Below, piece after piece: positions 52,617-60,636 of a stretch of DNA of 64,000 nt. Position numbers and translations under genes: made by a program. Numbering within the stretch: the first letter of the stretch is position 1; the number at the start of each line of letters is the position of its first letter. Below the pieces are notes generated by a model, which saw nothing but the letters and a program-made list of their open reading frames with translations, had not been told where the DNA came from and did no database searches. Source of the DNA: Streptomyces flaveolus (lineage in GTDB: Bacteria > Actinomycetota > Actinomycetes > Streptomycetales > Streptomycetaceae); assembly GCF_014648815.1 (NCBI RefSeq), contig NZ_BMRV01000022.1, positions 1 through 64,000 on the forward strand, read 5' to 3'.

Positions 52617-53318
52617 TCAGGCGCTTGTCGAGGCGCCGGCGGACGGACCGCTCGTCGCCGCCCGCCGCACCAGCTCCATGTACCGGTCCCAGTCCCAGTG
52701 CGGCCCCGGATCGGTGTGGTCGGTGCCCGGCACCTCCACGTGGCCGATGATGTGCTCGCGGTCCACGGGTATCTCGTACCGCGCGCAGATACCGGCGGTC
52801 AGCCGGGCCGACGCGGCGTACATCGCCTCCGTGAAGTCCTGCGGCCGGTCCACGAAACCCTCGTGCTCGATGCCGACACTGCGCTCGTTGTAGTCCCGGT
52901 TGCCCGCCTGGTAGGCCACGTCCAGCTCGCGGATCATCTGCGTGACGCGACCGTCCTGGCCCACGATGTAGTGCGTGGCGGCCTTGTGACCGGGGTCCTG
53001 GAACGCCTTCACGGCGCTCGCGAAGCTGCCCTGCGTGACATGGACGATCACCATGTCGATGCCGAAGTCGTCGGGCCGGTCCGCGCGCCGCCAGTTGGCG
53101 TCCGACGCCGCCACCCACCGGGCGCCCGCGTAGTCGACGGCGCCCTTCTCGCGGGGCTTCTCCACGCCCGGCGTGCGCCACCACAGCCGCGCCAGCTCGT
53201 CGCGCGCCAGCACCGCCGTGCCCAGGGCCGCCGCCGTGCCGCCGACGAGCAGCGCCCGGCGGCCGATGTGCCGGTCCGCGTCCCTGGATCCGCCCGTGGA
53301 CCCGCTCTTCGCCCCCAT
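52617..53318 (-). CDS. N-acetylmuramoyl-L-alanine amidase (Amidase_2), TAT-type signal
   Basis: 233 residues from ATG at 53318; RR signal IGRRALLVGGTAAALGTAVLA. Catalytic domain: first zinc His in VIVHVTQGS, then THYIVGQDGRVTQMI, NERSVGIEHEGFV, and HTDPGPHW with the second His and Asp ligands. Cleaves the amide between muramic acid and the stem peptide outside the membrane. Inserted between the desulfurase and mnmA on the opposite strand. Confidence 0.92.
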   Translation of the reverse strand: MGAKSGSTGGSRDADRHIGRRALLVGGTAAALGTAVLARDELARLWWRTPGVEKPREKGAVDYAGARWVAASDANWRRADRPDDFGIDMVIVHVTQGSFASAVKAFQDPGHKAATHYIVGQDGRVTQMIRELDVAYQAGNRDYNERSVGIEHEGFVDRPQDFTEAMYAASARLTAGICARYEIPVDREHIIGHVEVPGTDHTDPGPHWDWDRYMELVRRAATSGPSAGASTSA

Positions 53319-53363
53319 GCGATCTTCAACGCATACGCGCGCGCTCCGGTTCCCGCGCCCCCG

Positions 53364-53369
53364 TACCCT
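53364..53369 (+). promoter_or_regulatory. -10 hexamer TACCCT upstream of mnmA
   Basis: 9 nt before the mnmA ATG at 53379; a GAAGGG between them may still act as a Shine-Dalgarno. Confidence 0.4.
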
Positions 53370-53378
53370 GGAAGGGTT

Positions 53379-54509
53379 ATGACTGACACCCCGCACCGCA
53401 CCCGCCCCCTCCGCGTCCTCGCCGCCATGTCGGGCGGAGTCGACTCCGCCGTCGCCGCCGCCCGCGCGGCCGAGGCGGGGCACGACGTGACCGGCGTCCA
53501 CCTGGCGCTCTCCGCCAACCCGCAGTCCTTCCGCACGGGCGCCCGGGGCTGTTGCACCATCGAGGACTCCCGGGACGCCCGCCGCGCCGCGGACGTCATC
53601 GGCATCCCCTTCTACGTGTGGGACCTCGCCGACCGCTTCCGCGAGGACGTGGTCGAGGACTTCGTCGCCGAGTACGAGGCCGGCCGCACCCCCAACCCGT
53701 GCCTGCGCTGCAACGAGAAGATCAAGTTCGCCGCGCTGCTCGACAAGGCCCTAGCGCTCGGCTTCGACGCGGTCTGCACCGGTCACTACGCGAAGGTGAT
53801 CCTGCGCGAGGACGGCACCCGCGAACTGCACCGCGCCTCCGACATGGCCAAGGACCAGAGCTACGTCCTCGGCGTGCTGGACGACCGGCAGCTCGCCCAC
53901 GCCATGTTCCCGCTCGGCGACACGCTCACCACCAAGGACGAGATCCGCGCGGAGGCCGAGCGCAGGGGACTCGCCGTCGCCAAGAAGCCCGACTCGCACG
54001 ACATCTGCTTCATCGCCGACGGCGACACCCAGGGCTTCCTCGCGAACCGCCTCGGCAGGGCCGAGGGCGACATCGTCGACGAGGCCGGCAACCGCCTCGG
54101 CACCCACGAGGGCGCCTACGGCTTCACCATCGGCCAGCGCAAGGGCCTGCGGATCGGCACGCCCGCCGCCGACGGCAAGCCCCGCTACGTCCTCGACATC
54201 TCCCCGGTGGACAACACCGTCACGGTGGGCCCGGCCGAGGCGCTGGACGTCACCGCGCTCACCGCGATCAAGCCCCGCTGGTGCGGCGCCGCCCCCACCG
54301 GCCCCGGCACCTACACCGCCCAGCTCCGTGCCCACGGCGGCGAGACCGAGGTCACCGCCGGCCTGGTCGACGGCACGCTGGAGGTGTCGTTCACCGAGCC
54401 GGTGCGCGGCGTGGCCCCCGGCCAGGCGATCGTGCTGTACGACGGCACGCGCGTGGTGGGCTCGGCGACGATCGCGTCGACGACGCGCGCGACGGCGGGC
54501 GTGGCCTGA
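53379..54509 (+). CDS. mnmA: tRNA-specific 2-thiouridylase MnmA (TrmU)
   Basis: Thiolates U34 of Glu, Gln and Lys tRNAs. 376 residues. PP-loop SGGVDS at 18-23; catalytic Cys108 in NPCLRC and Cys210 in SHDICFIADGDTQGF; TGHYAKV; KDQSYVLGVL; TIGQRKGLRIG. The insertion RGCCTIEDSRDARRAADVIG is present. Sulfur donor likely the desulfurase encoded 0.8 kb upstream. Confidence 0.96.
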   Translation: MTDTPHRTRPLRVLAAMSGGVDSAVAAARAAEAGHDVTGVHLALSANPQSFRTGARGCCTIEDSRDARRAADVIGIPFYVWDLADRFREDVVEDFVAEYEAGRTPNPCLRCNEKIKFAALLDKALALGFDAVCTGHYAKVILREDGTRELHRASDMAKDQSYVLGVLDDRQLAHAMFPLGDTLTTKDEIRAEAERRGLAVAKKPDSHDICFIADGDTQGFLANRLGRAEGDIVDEAGNRLGTHEGAYGFTIGQRKGLRIGTPAADGKPRYVLDISPVDNTVTVGPAEALDVTALTAIKPRWCGAAPTGPGTYTAQLRAHGGETEVTAGLVDGTLEVSFTEPVRGVAPGQAIVLYDGTRVVGSATIASTTRATAGVA

Positions 54510-54521
54510 CCGGGCGCCCTC

Positions 54522-55301
54522 CTACGCCGCGAAGAACTCCGCGAGCACCGGTGCCAGGACGCCCGGCTCCACCATGTGGCTCTGCCCCCCGAGGGCTCGG
54601 TACGTGCCCTCGGGCACGGCGTCGGCGACCGCCCGTGCCGCCTCGCGCATCCACTCGGCGCCCGCGTCGCCCGCCAGGGCCAGCACGGGCACGGTGATCT
54701 CCGCCAGCCGGGCCCGCGGCACCCGGGCGTCGCCCATCACCGCGTCGTCGTACCCGAGGCTCGGCGCGACCGACTCCAGGCCGGCCCACATCGGCGACCG
54801 GCGGGCGCCCCGGATCATCTCCTCGCCCAGGCCGGTGAGGCGCAGGAACAGCTCCACCGCGTCCCCGCGCCGGCCCTGCCCGAGCGCCTCGCCCAGCCGC
54901 TCGGTGTACTCCGCGCGGGCCCGCGCGGCGTCGTCGTCCATGGCGTACGGCACCTCGTAGACGGCGACCCGGCGCACCGGCAGCCCGCTCGCCGCCGCCC
55001 GCAGCACCAGCGCGCCGCCGGACGAGATGCCGTACAGCGACGCCTCGCCGCCGACCGCCTCGATCAGCGCCGCGAGGTCCTCGACCTCGCGCTCCACCGC
55101 GTAGGGCGCCGTGTCCCCGCTTCCGCCGCGGCCCCGGCGGTCGTACACGGTGACGTCGAAACGGTTCGACAGCTCCGCGGCCAGGGGCGCCAGCGTGGCC
55201 CCCGTGGACATCGCACCGCTGACCAGGACGACGGCCGGCCCCTGCCCGGCGCGTTCGTACGCGATGCGCGTGCCGTCACGCGAAAGGGTCTTCTTGTCCA
55301 T
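54522..55301 (-). CDS. Alpha/beta hydrolase
   Basis: 259 residues. LVSGAMSTGATLAPLA (oxyanion region), VYDRRGRGGSGD, nucleophile Ser in GISSGG, acid region VLALAGDAGAEWMREAARA and His in GGQSHMVE. The Asp position is in GDAGAEW, slightly unusual. Cytoplasmic esterase or lactonase; substrate unknown. Convergent with mnmA, 12 bp between stops. Confidence 0.85.
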   Translation of the reverse strand: MDKKTLSRDGTRIAYERAGQGPAVVLVSGAMSTGATLAPLAAELSNRFDVTVYDRRGRGGSGDTAPYAVEREVEDLAALIEAVGGEASLYGISSGGALVLRAAASGLPVRRVAVYEVPYAMDDDAARARAEYTERLGEALGQGRRGDAVELFLRLTGLGEEMIRGARRSPMWAGLESVAPSLGYDDAVMGDARVPRARLAEITVPVLALAGDAGAEWMREAARAVADAVPEGTYRALGGQSHMVEPGVLAPVLAEFFAA

Positions 55302-55337
55302 CTTGTGCAGACTGCCCTACGGCACGCGTTTCATCCC

Positions 55338-55661
55338 TCAGGACACCTCGACGTCGTAGAAACACAGGTGGTCCTTGATCTCCGCCACGTCCGGCTTCGG
55401 GTCCGGGTAGGCCCAGGCGAGGTCCGCCGCGTCCGGCAGCGACCAGTAGGACGCGTCGCCCTTGAACGGGCAGTGCGTGCGTGTGGCGGACGGCGTCAGC
55501 AGGTCCATGCGTACGTCCTCGGCGGGGAGGTAGTACCGGTCGGGACAGCCCGTCTCGCGCAGGACCAGTGCCCCGTCGCTCTCCGCCAGGACCTGTCCGC
55601 CGTGCACCGCGCGCACGTGCCGGTCGCTCCGCTCGATGGTGATGCGATGACCCTTCGTCAC
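55338..55661 (-). CDS. DUF427 domain protein
   Basis: 107 residues from GTG at 55661, with GGAGGA 9 nt upstream; a longer frame to 55736 begins with non-conserved sequence. The DUF427 core is VLAESDGALVLRETGCPDRYYLPAEDV and CPFKGDASYWSL, ending KDHLCFYDVEV (segments listed separately). Small cytoplasmic protein of unknown function. Divergent from the LOG gene. Confidence 0.82.
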   Translation of the reverse strand: MTKGHRITIERSDRHVRAVHGGQVLAESDGALVLRETGCPDRYYLPAEDVRMDLLTPSATRTHCPFKGDASYWSLPDAADLAWAYPDPKPDVAEIKDHLCFYDVEVS

Positions 55662-55744
55662 GATGATCGATCCTCCTCGGGTGGCCCACGTCTTCCGTAC
55701 AGCGTGCGCCGAAGCCGGGTTCTTCCCGGGCGCCACGCCCCCCG

Positions 55745-55750
55745 TACCGT
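55745..55750 (+). promoter_or_regulatory. -10 hexamer TACCGT of probable leaderless promoter
   Basis: Exactly 6 nt before the ATG of the LOG-family gene, no Shine-Dalgarno. Confidence 0.5.
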
Positions 55751-55756
55751 GGTCCC

Positions 55757-56296
55757 ATGAACATCTGCGTCTTCCTCTCCGCCGCCGACCTCGACGAGCG
55801 CTACACGCGCCCCGCGAAGGAGTTCGGCACCCTCCTCGGCAAGGGCGGGCACACGCTCGTGTGGGGCGGTTCGGACACCGGGCTGATGAAGGTCGTCGCC
55901 GACGGTGTGCACGAGGCCGGAGGCAGGCTCCTGGGCGTCTCCGTGGACTTCCTGGCGGCCAAGGCGCGCGAGGGCGCCGACGAGATGGTGATCGCCAAGG
56001 ACCTCGCCGAGCGCAAGCGGCTGCTGCTGGAGAAGGCCGACGCCGTGGTGATCATGGTGGGCGGCACCGGCACCCTGGACGAGGCGACGGAGATCCTGGA
56101 GCTGAAGAAGCACGGGCACACCGACAAGCCGGTCGTCCTGCTCAACACGGCCGGCTTCTACGACGGGCTCAAGGAACAGTTCCGCCGCATGGAGGACGAG
56201 GGGTTCCTGCCGCACCCCCTCACCGAGCTGGTGTTCTTCGCCGAGGAGCCGGTCGGCGCACTGGCTTACCTGGAGGAGAGCCAGGGCGTGGAGTGA
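55757..56296 (+). CDS. LOG family protein (nucleoside 5'-monophosphate phosphoribohydrolase-like)
   Basis: 179 residues, Rossmann-like lysine-decarboxylase fold. The LOG motif PGGxGTxxE is present as MVGGTGTLDEATE, with the first Pro replaced by Val. Also VWGGSDTGLMKVVADGV and ERKRLLLEKADAVVIM. The family releases cytokinin or related bases from nucleotides; the role in Streptomyces is unknown. Confidence 0.87.
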   Translation: MNICVFLSAADLDERYTRPAKEFGTLLGKGGHTLVWGGSDTGLMKVVADGVHEAGGRLLGVSVDFLAAKAREGADEMVIAKDLAERKRLLLEKADAVVIMVGGTGTLDEATEILELKKHGHTDKPVVLLNTAGFYDGLKEQFRRMEDEGFLPHPLTELVFFAEEPVGALAYLEESQGVE

Positions 56297-56314
56297 GCCC
56301 GCGGTGATGCGAGC

Positions 56315-57013
56315 ATGGCGGTCATGGCTACACATGTGATCACCGGAGCGGGCTCCGGCATCGGCGCGGCCGTGACCCGCCGCCTGCACGAGCGCGGCGA
56401 CGAGGTCGTGCTGCACGCGCGCGACGCGGGCCGCGCGAAGGAACTGGCGGCCGCGTTCCCCGGCGCCAAGACGCTGGTCGGCGACCTGGCGGACCCGGAC
56501 AAGCTGTCCTGGGCCTTCTCCCACCAGACACTGCCCGACCGCGTGGACTCCCTGCTGCACATCGCGGGCGTGGTCGACCTCGGCCCCGTCGGCGACCTCA
56601 CCCCGAAGACCTGGCGCCACCAGCTGAGCGTCAACCTGGTCGCCCCGGCCGAGCTCACCCGCCTCTTCCTGCCCCAGCTCCGCGTCGCCCAGGGCCAGGT
56701 CGTCTTCGTCAACTCCGGTTCCGGACTCAACGCCCACGCCGGCTGGTCCGCGTACGCCGCCTCCAAGCACGGACTGAAGGCCCTGGCCGACTCCCTGCGC
56801 CAGGAGGAGCACGCGAACGGCGTCCGCGTCACCTCCGTCTACCCCGGCCGCACCGCCAGCCCCATGCAGGCCAAGGTCCACCAGCAGGAGGGCAAGGAGT
56901 ACGACCCCGCGCAGTGGATCGACCCCGAGTCGGTCGCCACGACGATCGTCATGGCCCTGGACCTGCCCAGGGACGCGGAGGTCAACGACCTGACGGTGCG
57001 CCCGGGGCGCTAG
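56315..57013 (+). CDS. Short-chain dehydrogenase/reductase
   Basis: 232 residues, classical SDR. TGAGSGIG cofactor loop, LHIAGVVDLGPVGDL (NNAG position reads IAG), catalytic Ser in VNSGSG and Tyr-x-x-x-Lys in YAASKHG. An Arg follows early (HARDAGRAK), suggesting NADP(H). ATG at 56315; ATG at 56324 is equally possible. 18 bp after the LOG gene, so probably co-transcribed. Confidence 0.9.
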   Translation: MAVMATHVITGAGSGIGAAVTRRLHERGDEVVLHARDAGRAKELAAAFPGAKTLVGDLADPDKLSWAFSHQTLPDRVDSLLHIAGVVDLGPVGDLTPKTWRHQLSVNLVAPAELTRLFLPQLRVAQGQVVFVNSGSGLNAHAGWSAYAASKHGLKALADSLRQEEHANGVRVTSVYPGRTASPMQAKVHQQEGKEYDPAQWIDPESVATTIVMALDLPRDAEVNDLTVRPGR

Positions 57014-57032
57014 TCGGTGCCGGGCGCGTCCA

Positions 57033-57100
57033 GCCCGTCCGGCGTTTGAGGACGAGGCCGTCCAGGCCGAAAGCGGGGGCCCGGGGGCGCAGCCCCCGGG
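57033..57100. repeat. Dispersed repeat, family 1, copy 2, with terminator-like hairpin
   Basis: 57033-57070 match 1169-1206 at 35 of 38 positions. It continues into CCCGGGGGC / GCCCCCGGG (57080-57088 and 57092-57100), a 9-bp stem with loop GCA that could end transcription of the SDR gene. Confidence 0.8.
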
Positions 57101-57151
57101 GACGGGAAGGGAAGGGGCGGCGGGGGCGAACAACCTACCCCAGCCCCTGCG

Positions 57152-57157
57152 TACGCT
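57152..57157 (+). promoter_or_regulatory. -10 hexamer TACGCT of probable leaderless promoter
   Basis: 7 nt before the GTG of the MetE-like gene; the sequence between is pyrimidine-rich with no Shine-Dalgarno. Confidence 0.45.
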
Positions 57158-57164
57158 TCTTCTC

Positions 57165-58166
57165 GTGAACGCCACCCTCCCCCTTGCCCCCGCCACCGGC
57201 ATCGGCAGCATGCCGGGCCAGGACGCCCGAGAGGCCGTCAAGACCGTCACCGGCACCTTCGAGAACTTCCCGTACCTGCCCGAGCTGCCCGCCCGCGGCC
57301 CCGGCGCCGACATGATCGGCCGCAGCGCCGGGATGCTCGTCGAGCTGTACGCGCGCGTGGAGCCCAGCGGCTGGCGCCTCGGCGACCGCCCGGGCCGCGA
57401 CACCAAACGGGCCCGGGCCTGGCTGGGGGAGGACCTCGACGCGCTGGAGGAGTTCACGCAGGGTTACGAGGGGCCGCTGAAGGTCCAGGCCGTCGGCCCC
57501 TGGACGCTGGCCGCCGCCCTGGAACTGCGAGGCGGCGAGGCCGTCCTGTCCGACGCCGGTGCCACCCGCGACCTCGCCGCCTCCCTCGCCGAGGGCCTGC
57601 GCCTGCACCTCGCCGAGCTCCGGCGCCGCGTGCCCGGCGCGACACTCGTGCTCCAGCTCGACGAGCCGTCCCTCACCGCGGTGCTGCGCGGCCAGGTGCG
57701 CAGCGCCAGCGGCTACCGCACGTACCGGGCCGTGGACCGGCAGGTCGTGGAGGGGGCTCTGCGGGACACCGTCGGGGCGCACGGCGAGGGCCCCGTCGTG
57801 GTCCACTCCTGCGCCCCCGACGTCCCGTTCGCCCTGCTGCGCCGGGCCGGCGTCGCGGGCATCTCCTTCGACTTCTCCCTCCTCACCGAACGTGACGACG
57901 ACGCGATCGGCGAGGCGGTGGAGGGCGGCACCCGGCTGTTCACCGGTGTCGTACCGGGGACGGACGGCCCATTGTCAGACCCTGCCGGTAGCGTCATGGG
58001 TGTCAGGACGCTGTGGCGCAGGCTGGGGCTGCATCCGGGGCTTCTCGCGGAGGCGGTCACGGTGACGCCGTCGTGCGGACTCGCGGGCGCGTCCCCCGAG
58101 TACGCCCGCCGCGCGCTCGCCCACTGCGTCCGGGCGGCGAGATCCCTCGCGGACAACCCAGAGTAA
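57165..58166 (+). CDS. Short MetE-like (cobalamin-independent methionine synthase catalytic domain) protein
   Basis: 333 residues, about the size of the C-terminal half of MetE only. ATGIGSMPGQDAREAVKTV, KVQAVGPWTLAAAL, LQLDEPSLTAVLRG. Zinc-type ligands are visible: His-Ser-Cys in VVVHSCAPD and Cys in TPSCGLAGASPEYA. It lacks the N-terminal folate-binding half, so the methyl donor is uncertain; it may resemble archaeal or 'core' MetE enzymes. 15 bp before ligA, so co-transcription is likely. Confidence 0.83.
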   Translation: MNATLPLAPATGIGSMPGQDAREAVKTVTGTFENFPYLPELPARGPGADMIGRSAGMLVELYARVEPSGWRLGDRPGRDTKRARAWLGEDLDALEEFTQGYEGPLKVQAVGPWTLAAALELRGGEAVLSDAGATRDLAASLAEGLRLHLAELRRRVPGATLVLQLDEPSLTAVLRGQVRSASGYRTYRAVDRQVVEGALRDTVGAHGEGPVVVHSCAPDVPFALLRRAGVAGISFDFSLLTERDDDAIGEAVEGGTRLFTGVVPGTDGPLSDPAGSVMGVRTLWRRLGLHPGLLAEAVTVTPSCGLAGASPEYARRALAHCVRAARSLADNPE

Positions 58167-58181
58167 CGGGAGGACGACACG

Positions 58182-60377
58182 GTGGCCGGCGACAAGCAGG
58201 CGGAGACGACGAGTGTGCCCGCCGAGGCGCGCGAGAAGCACGTGCAGCTCGCTGAGCAGATCGAGGAACACCGCTTCCGGTACTACGTGAAGGACGCCCC
58301 CGTCATCAGCGACGCGGACTTCGACCGGCTGCTGCGTTCCCTGGAGGCGCTGGAGGAGGAGTACCCGGAGCTGCGCACCCCGGACTCGCCGACCCAGAAG
58401 GTCGCCGGTTCCTACGAGACGGAGTTCACGGCCGTCGAGCACCGCTCCCGCATGCTCTCCCTCGACAACACCTTCAACGACGACGAGCTCGCCGCCTGGA
58501 CCGAGCGCATCGCCAAGGAGCTGGGCGAGCAGAAGTACCACTTCCTGTGCGAGCTGAAGGTCGACGGACTGGCCGTCAACCTCACCTACGAGCGCGGCCG
58601 GCTGGTCCGCGCGGCCACCCGCGGCGACGGCCGCACCGGCGAGGACATCACGCCCAACGTCCGCACCATCGCCGAGATCCCCGAGCGCCTCACGGGCGAC
58701 AAGGTCCCCGACCTCGTGGAGATCCGCGGCGAGGTCTACTTCCCGATGGAGAAGTTCCAGGAGCTCAACGCCCGGCTGGTCGAGGCCGGCGACAAGCCCT
58801 TCGCCAACCCGCGCAACGCGGCGGCCGGTTCACTGCGCCAGAAGGACCCGCGCGTCACCGCCTCCCGCCCCCTGCACATGGTCGTCCACGGCATCGGCGC
58901 CCTGGAGGGCTACACGGGCATGACCCGCCTCTCCCAGGCGTACGACCTCCTGGCGACCTGGGGCCTGCCCACCTCCCCGCACAACAGGGTGGTCGACGGC
59001 CTCGACGGCGTCCGGGAGTTCATCGCGTACTACGGCGAGAACCGGCACTCGGTGGCGCACGAGATCGACGGCGTCGTCGTCAAGCTCGACGAGATCCGCC
59101 TCCAGGGCCGCCTCGGTTCCACCGCGCGCGCCCCGCGCTGGGCCATCGCCTACAAGTACGCGCCCGAGGAGGTCAACACCAAGCTCGTCGACATCAAGGT
59201 GGGCGTCGGACGCACCGGCCGCGTCACGCCGTACGCGCAGGTCGAGCCGGTCACCGTGGCCGGCAGCGAGGTGGAGTTCGCCACCCTGCACAACCAGGAG
59301 GTCGTCAAGGCCAAGGGCGTCCTCATCGGCGACACGGTGGTGCTGCGCAAGGCCGGTGACGTGATCCCCGAGATCCTCGGGCCGGTCGCCGACCTGCGGG
59401 ACGGCTGCGAGCGGGAGTTCGTCATGCCGGCCGCGTGCCCCGAGTGCGGGACGCCGCTGAAGGCCATGAAGGAGGGCGACATCGACCTCCGCTGCCCCAA
59501 CGCCCGTACCTGCCCGGCCCAGCTGCGCGAGCGCGTCTCCTACCTCGCCGGCCGGGAGTGCCTGGACATCGAGCACTTCGGCGGCGTCGTCGCGGCCGCG
59601 CTGACCCGGCCGCTGGAGCCGGCCGATCCGCCGCTCGTCGACGAGGGCGACCTCTTCGACCTCACCGTCGAGAAGCTGCTGCCCATCAAGGCGTACGTCC
59701 TCGATCCGGACAGCGGGCTGCCCAAGCGCGACCCCAAGACCGGCGAGGAGAAGATCGTCACGGTCTTCGCCAACCAGAAGGGCGAGCCGAAGAAGAACAC
59801 CCTCGCCCTGCTGAGGAACATCGAGGAGGCCAAGAACCGGCCGCTCGCCCGGTTCCTCAACGGCCTCTCCATCCGGCACGTCGGCCCGGTCGCCGCCCAG
59901 GAACTCGCCCGCCAGTTCCGCTCCGTCGACCGCATCGAGCAGGCCACCGAGGAGGAGTTGGCCAACACCGACGGCGTCGGCCCCATCATCGCCGCCTCCC
60001 TCAAGGAGTGGTTCGCCGAGGACTGGCACCGCGAGATCGTCCGGAAGTGGAAGGCGGCCGGAGTTCCGCTGGAGGAACAGTCGACCGGCGAGGACGAGGG
60101 CCCGCGCCCGCTCGAAGGACTCACCGTCGTCGTCACCGGCACGCTGGAGAACTACACGCGCGACGGAGCCAAGGACGCGTTGCAGAGCCGCGGCGCCAAG
60201 GTGACCGGATCGGTGTCCAAGAAGACGTCGTTCGTGGTGGTGGGCGACAATCCCGGGTCCAAATACGACAAGGCGATGCAACTCAAGGTGCCCGTCCTGA
60301 ACGAGGACGGTTTCACCGTCCTGCTCGAGGAAGGACCCGAAGCGGCCACCGGCGCCGCGCTTTCGGCCGAGGAATAG
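58182..60377 (+). CDS. ligA: NAD-dependent DNA ligase LigA
   Basis: Seals nicks in replication and repair. 731 residues from GTG at 58182 with GGGAGGA upstream. Ia domain RFRYYVKDAPVISDADFD, adenylated Lys126 in ELKVDGLAV, OB fold, zinc finger CPECGTPL ... CPNARTCPAQ, HhH region (FLNGLSIRHVGPVAAQELA) and C-terminal BRCT. A charged segment (LPKRDPKTGEEKIVTVFANQ) between zinc finger and HhH looks lineage-typical. Confidence 0.97.
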   Translation: MAGDKQAETTSVPAEAREKHVQLAEQIEEHRFRYYVKDAPVISDADFDRLLRSLEALEEEYPELRTPDSPTQKVAGSYETEFTAVEHRSRMLSLDNTFNDDELAAWTERIAKELGEQKYHFLCELKVDGLAVNLTYERGRLVRAATRGDGRTGEDITPNVRTIAEIPERLTGDKVPDLVEIRGEVYFPMEKFQELNARLVEAGDKPFANPRNAAAGSLRQKDPRVTASRPLHMVVHGIGALEGYTGMTRLSQAYDLLATWGLPTSPHNRVVDGLDGVREFIAYYGENRHSVAHEIDGVVVKLDEIRLQGRLGSTARAPRWAIAYKYAPEEVNTKLVDIKVGVGRTGRVTPYAQVEPVTVAGSEVEFATLHNQEVVKAKGVLIGDTVVLRKAGDVIPEILGPVADLRDGCEREFVMPAACPECGTPLKAMKEGDIDLRCPNARTCPAQLRERVSYLAGRECLDIEHFGGVVAAALTRPLEPADPPLVDEGDLFDLTVEKLLPIKAYVLDPDSGLPKRDPKTGEEKIVTVFANQKGEPKKNTLALLRNIEEAKNRPLARFLNGLSIRHVGPVAAQELARQFRSVDRIEQATEEELANTDGVGPIIAASLKEWFAEDWHREIVRKWKAAGVPLEEQSTGEDEGPRPLEGLTVVVTGTLENYTRDGAKDALQSRGAKVTGSVSKKTSFVVVGDNPGSKYDKAMQLKVPVLNEDGFTVLLEEGPEAATGAALSAEE

Positions 60378-60636
60378 CGGTTGAAGGCCACCCGATCGGC
60401 GCATACCAGATGCATACGGGTGGCCGGGTCGCATTCGGGCAACCGTCGACGACCGGTGCCCCAGGAAGCCTTCCGCGGCCTACTGTTGAGGGGTGCGCCT
60501 GCCGTGCCCAGCTGCGGTCGGGGGCATCCCCCTGCCCCAAGGAACAGGGGGAAGGGTTCTCCAACGCGGAGCCGTTGAGGGTTGTCGGGCGCAGGGCCGC
60601 GTGGCGTGGGCACCGCCGGCTGTGAGAGGGACGGGA

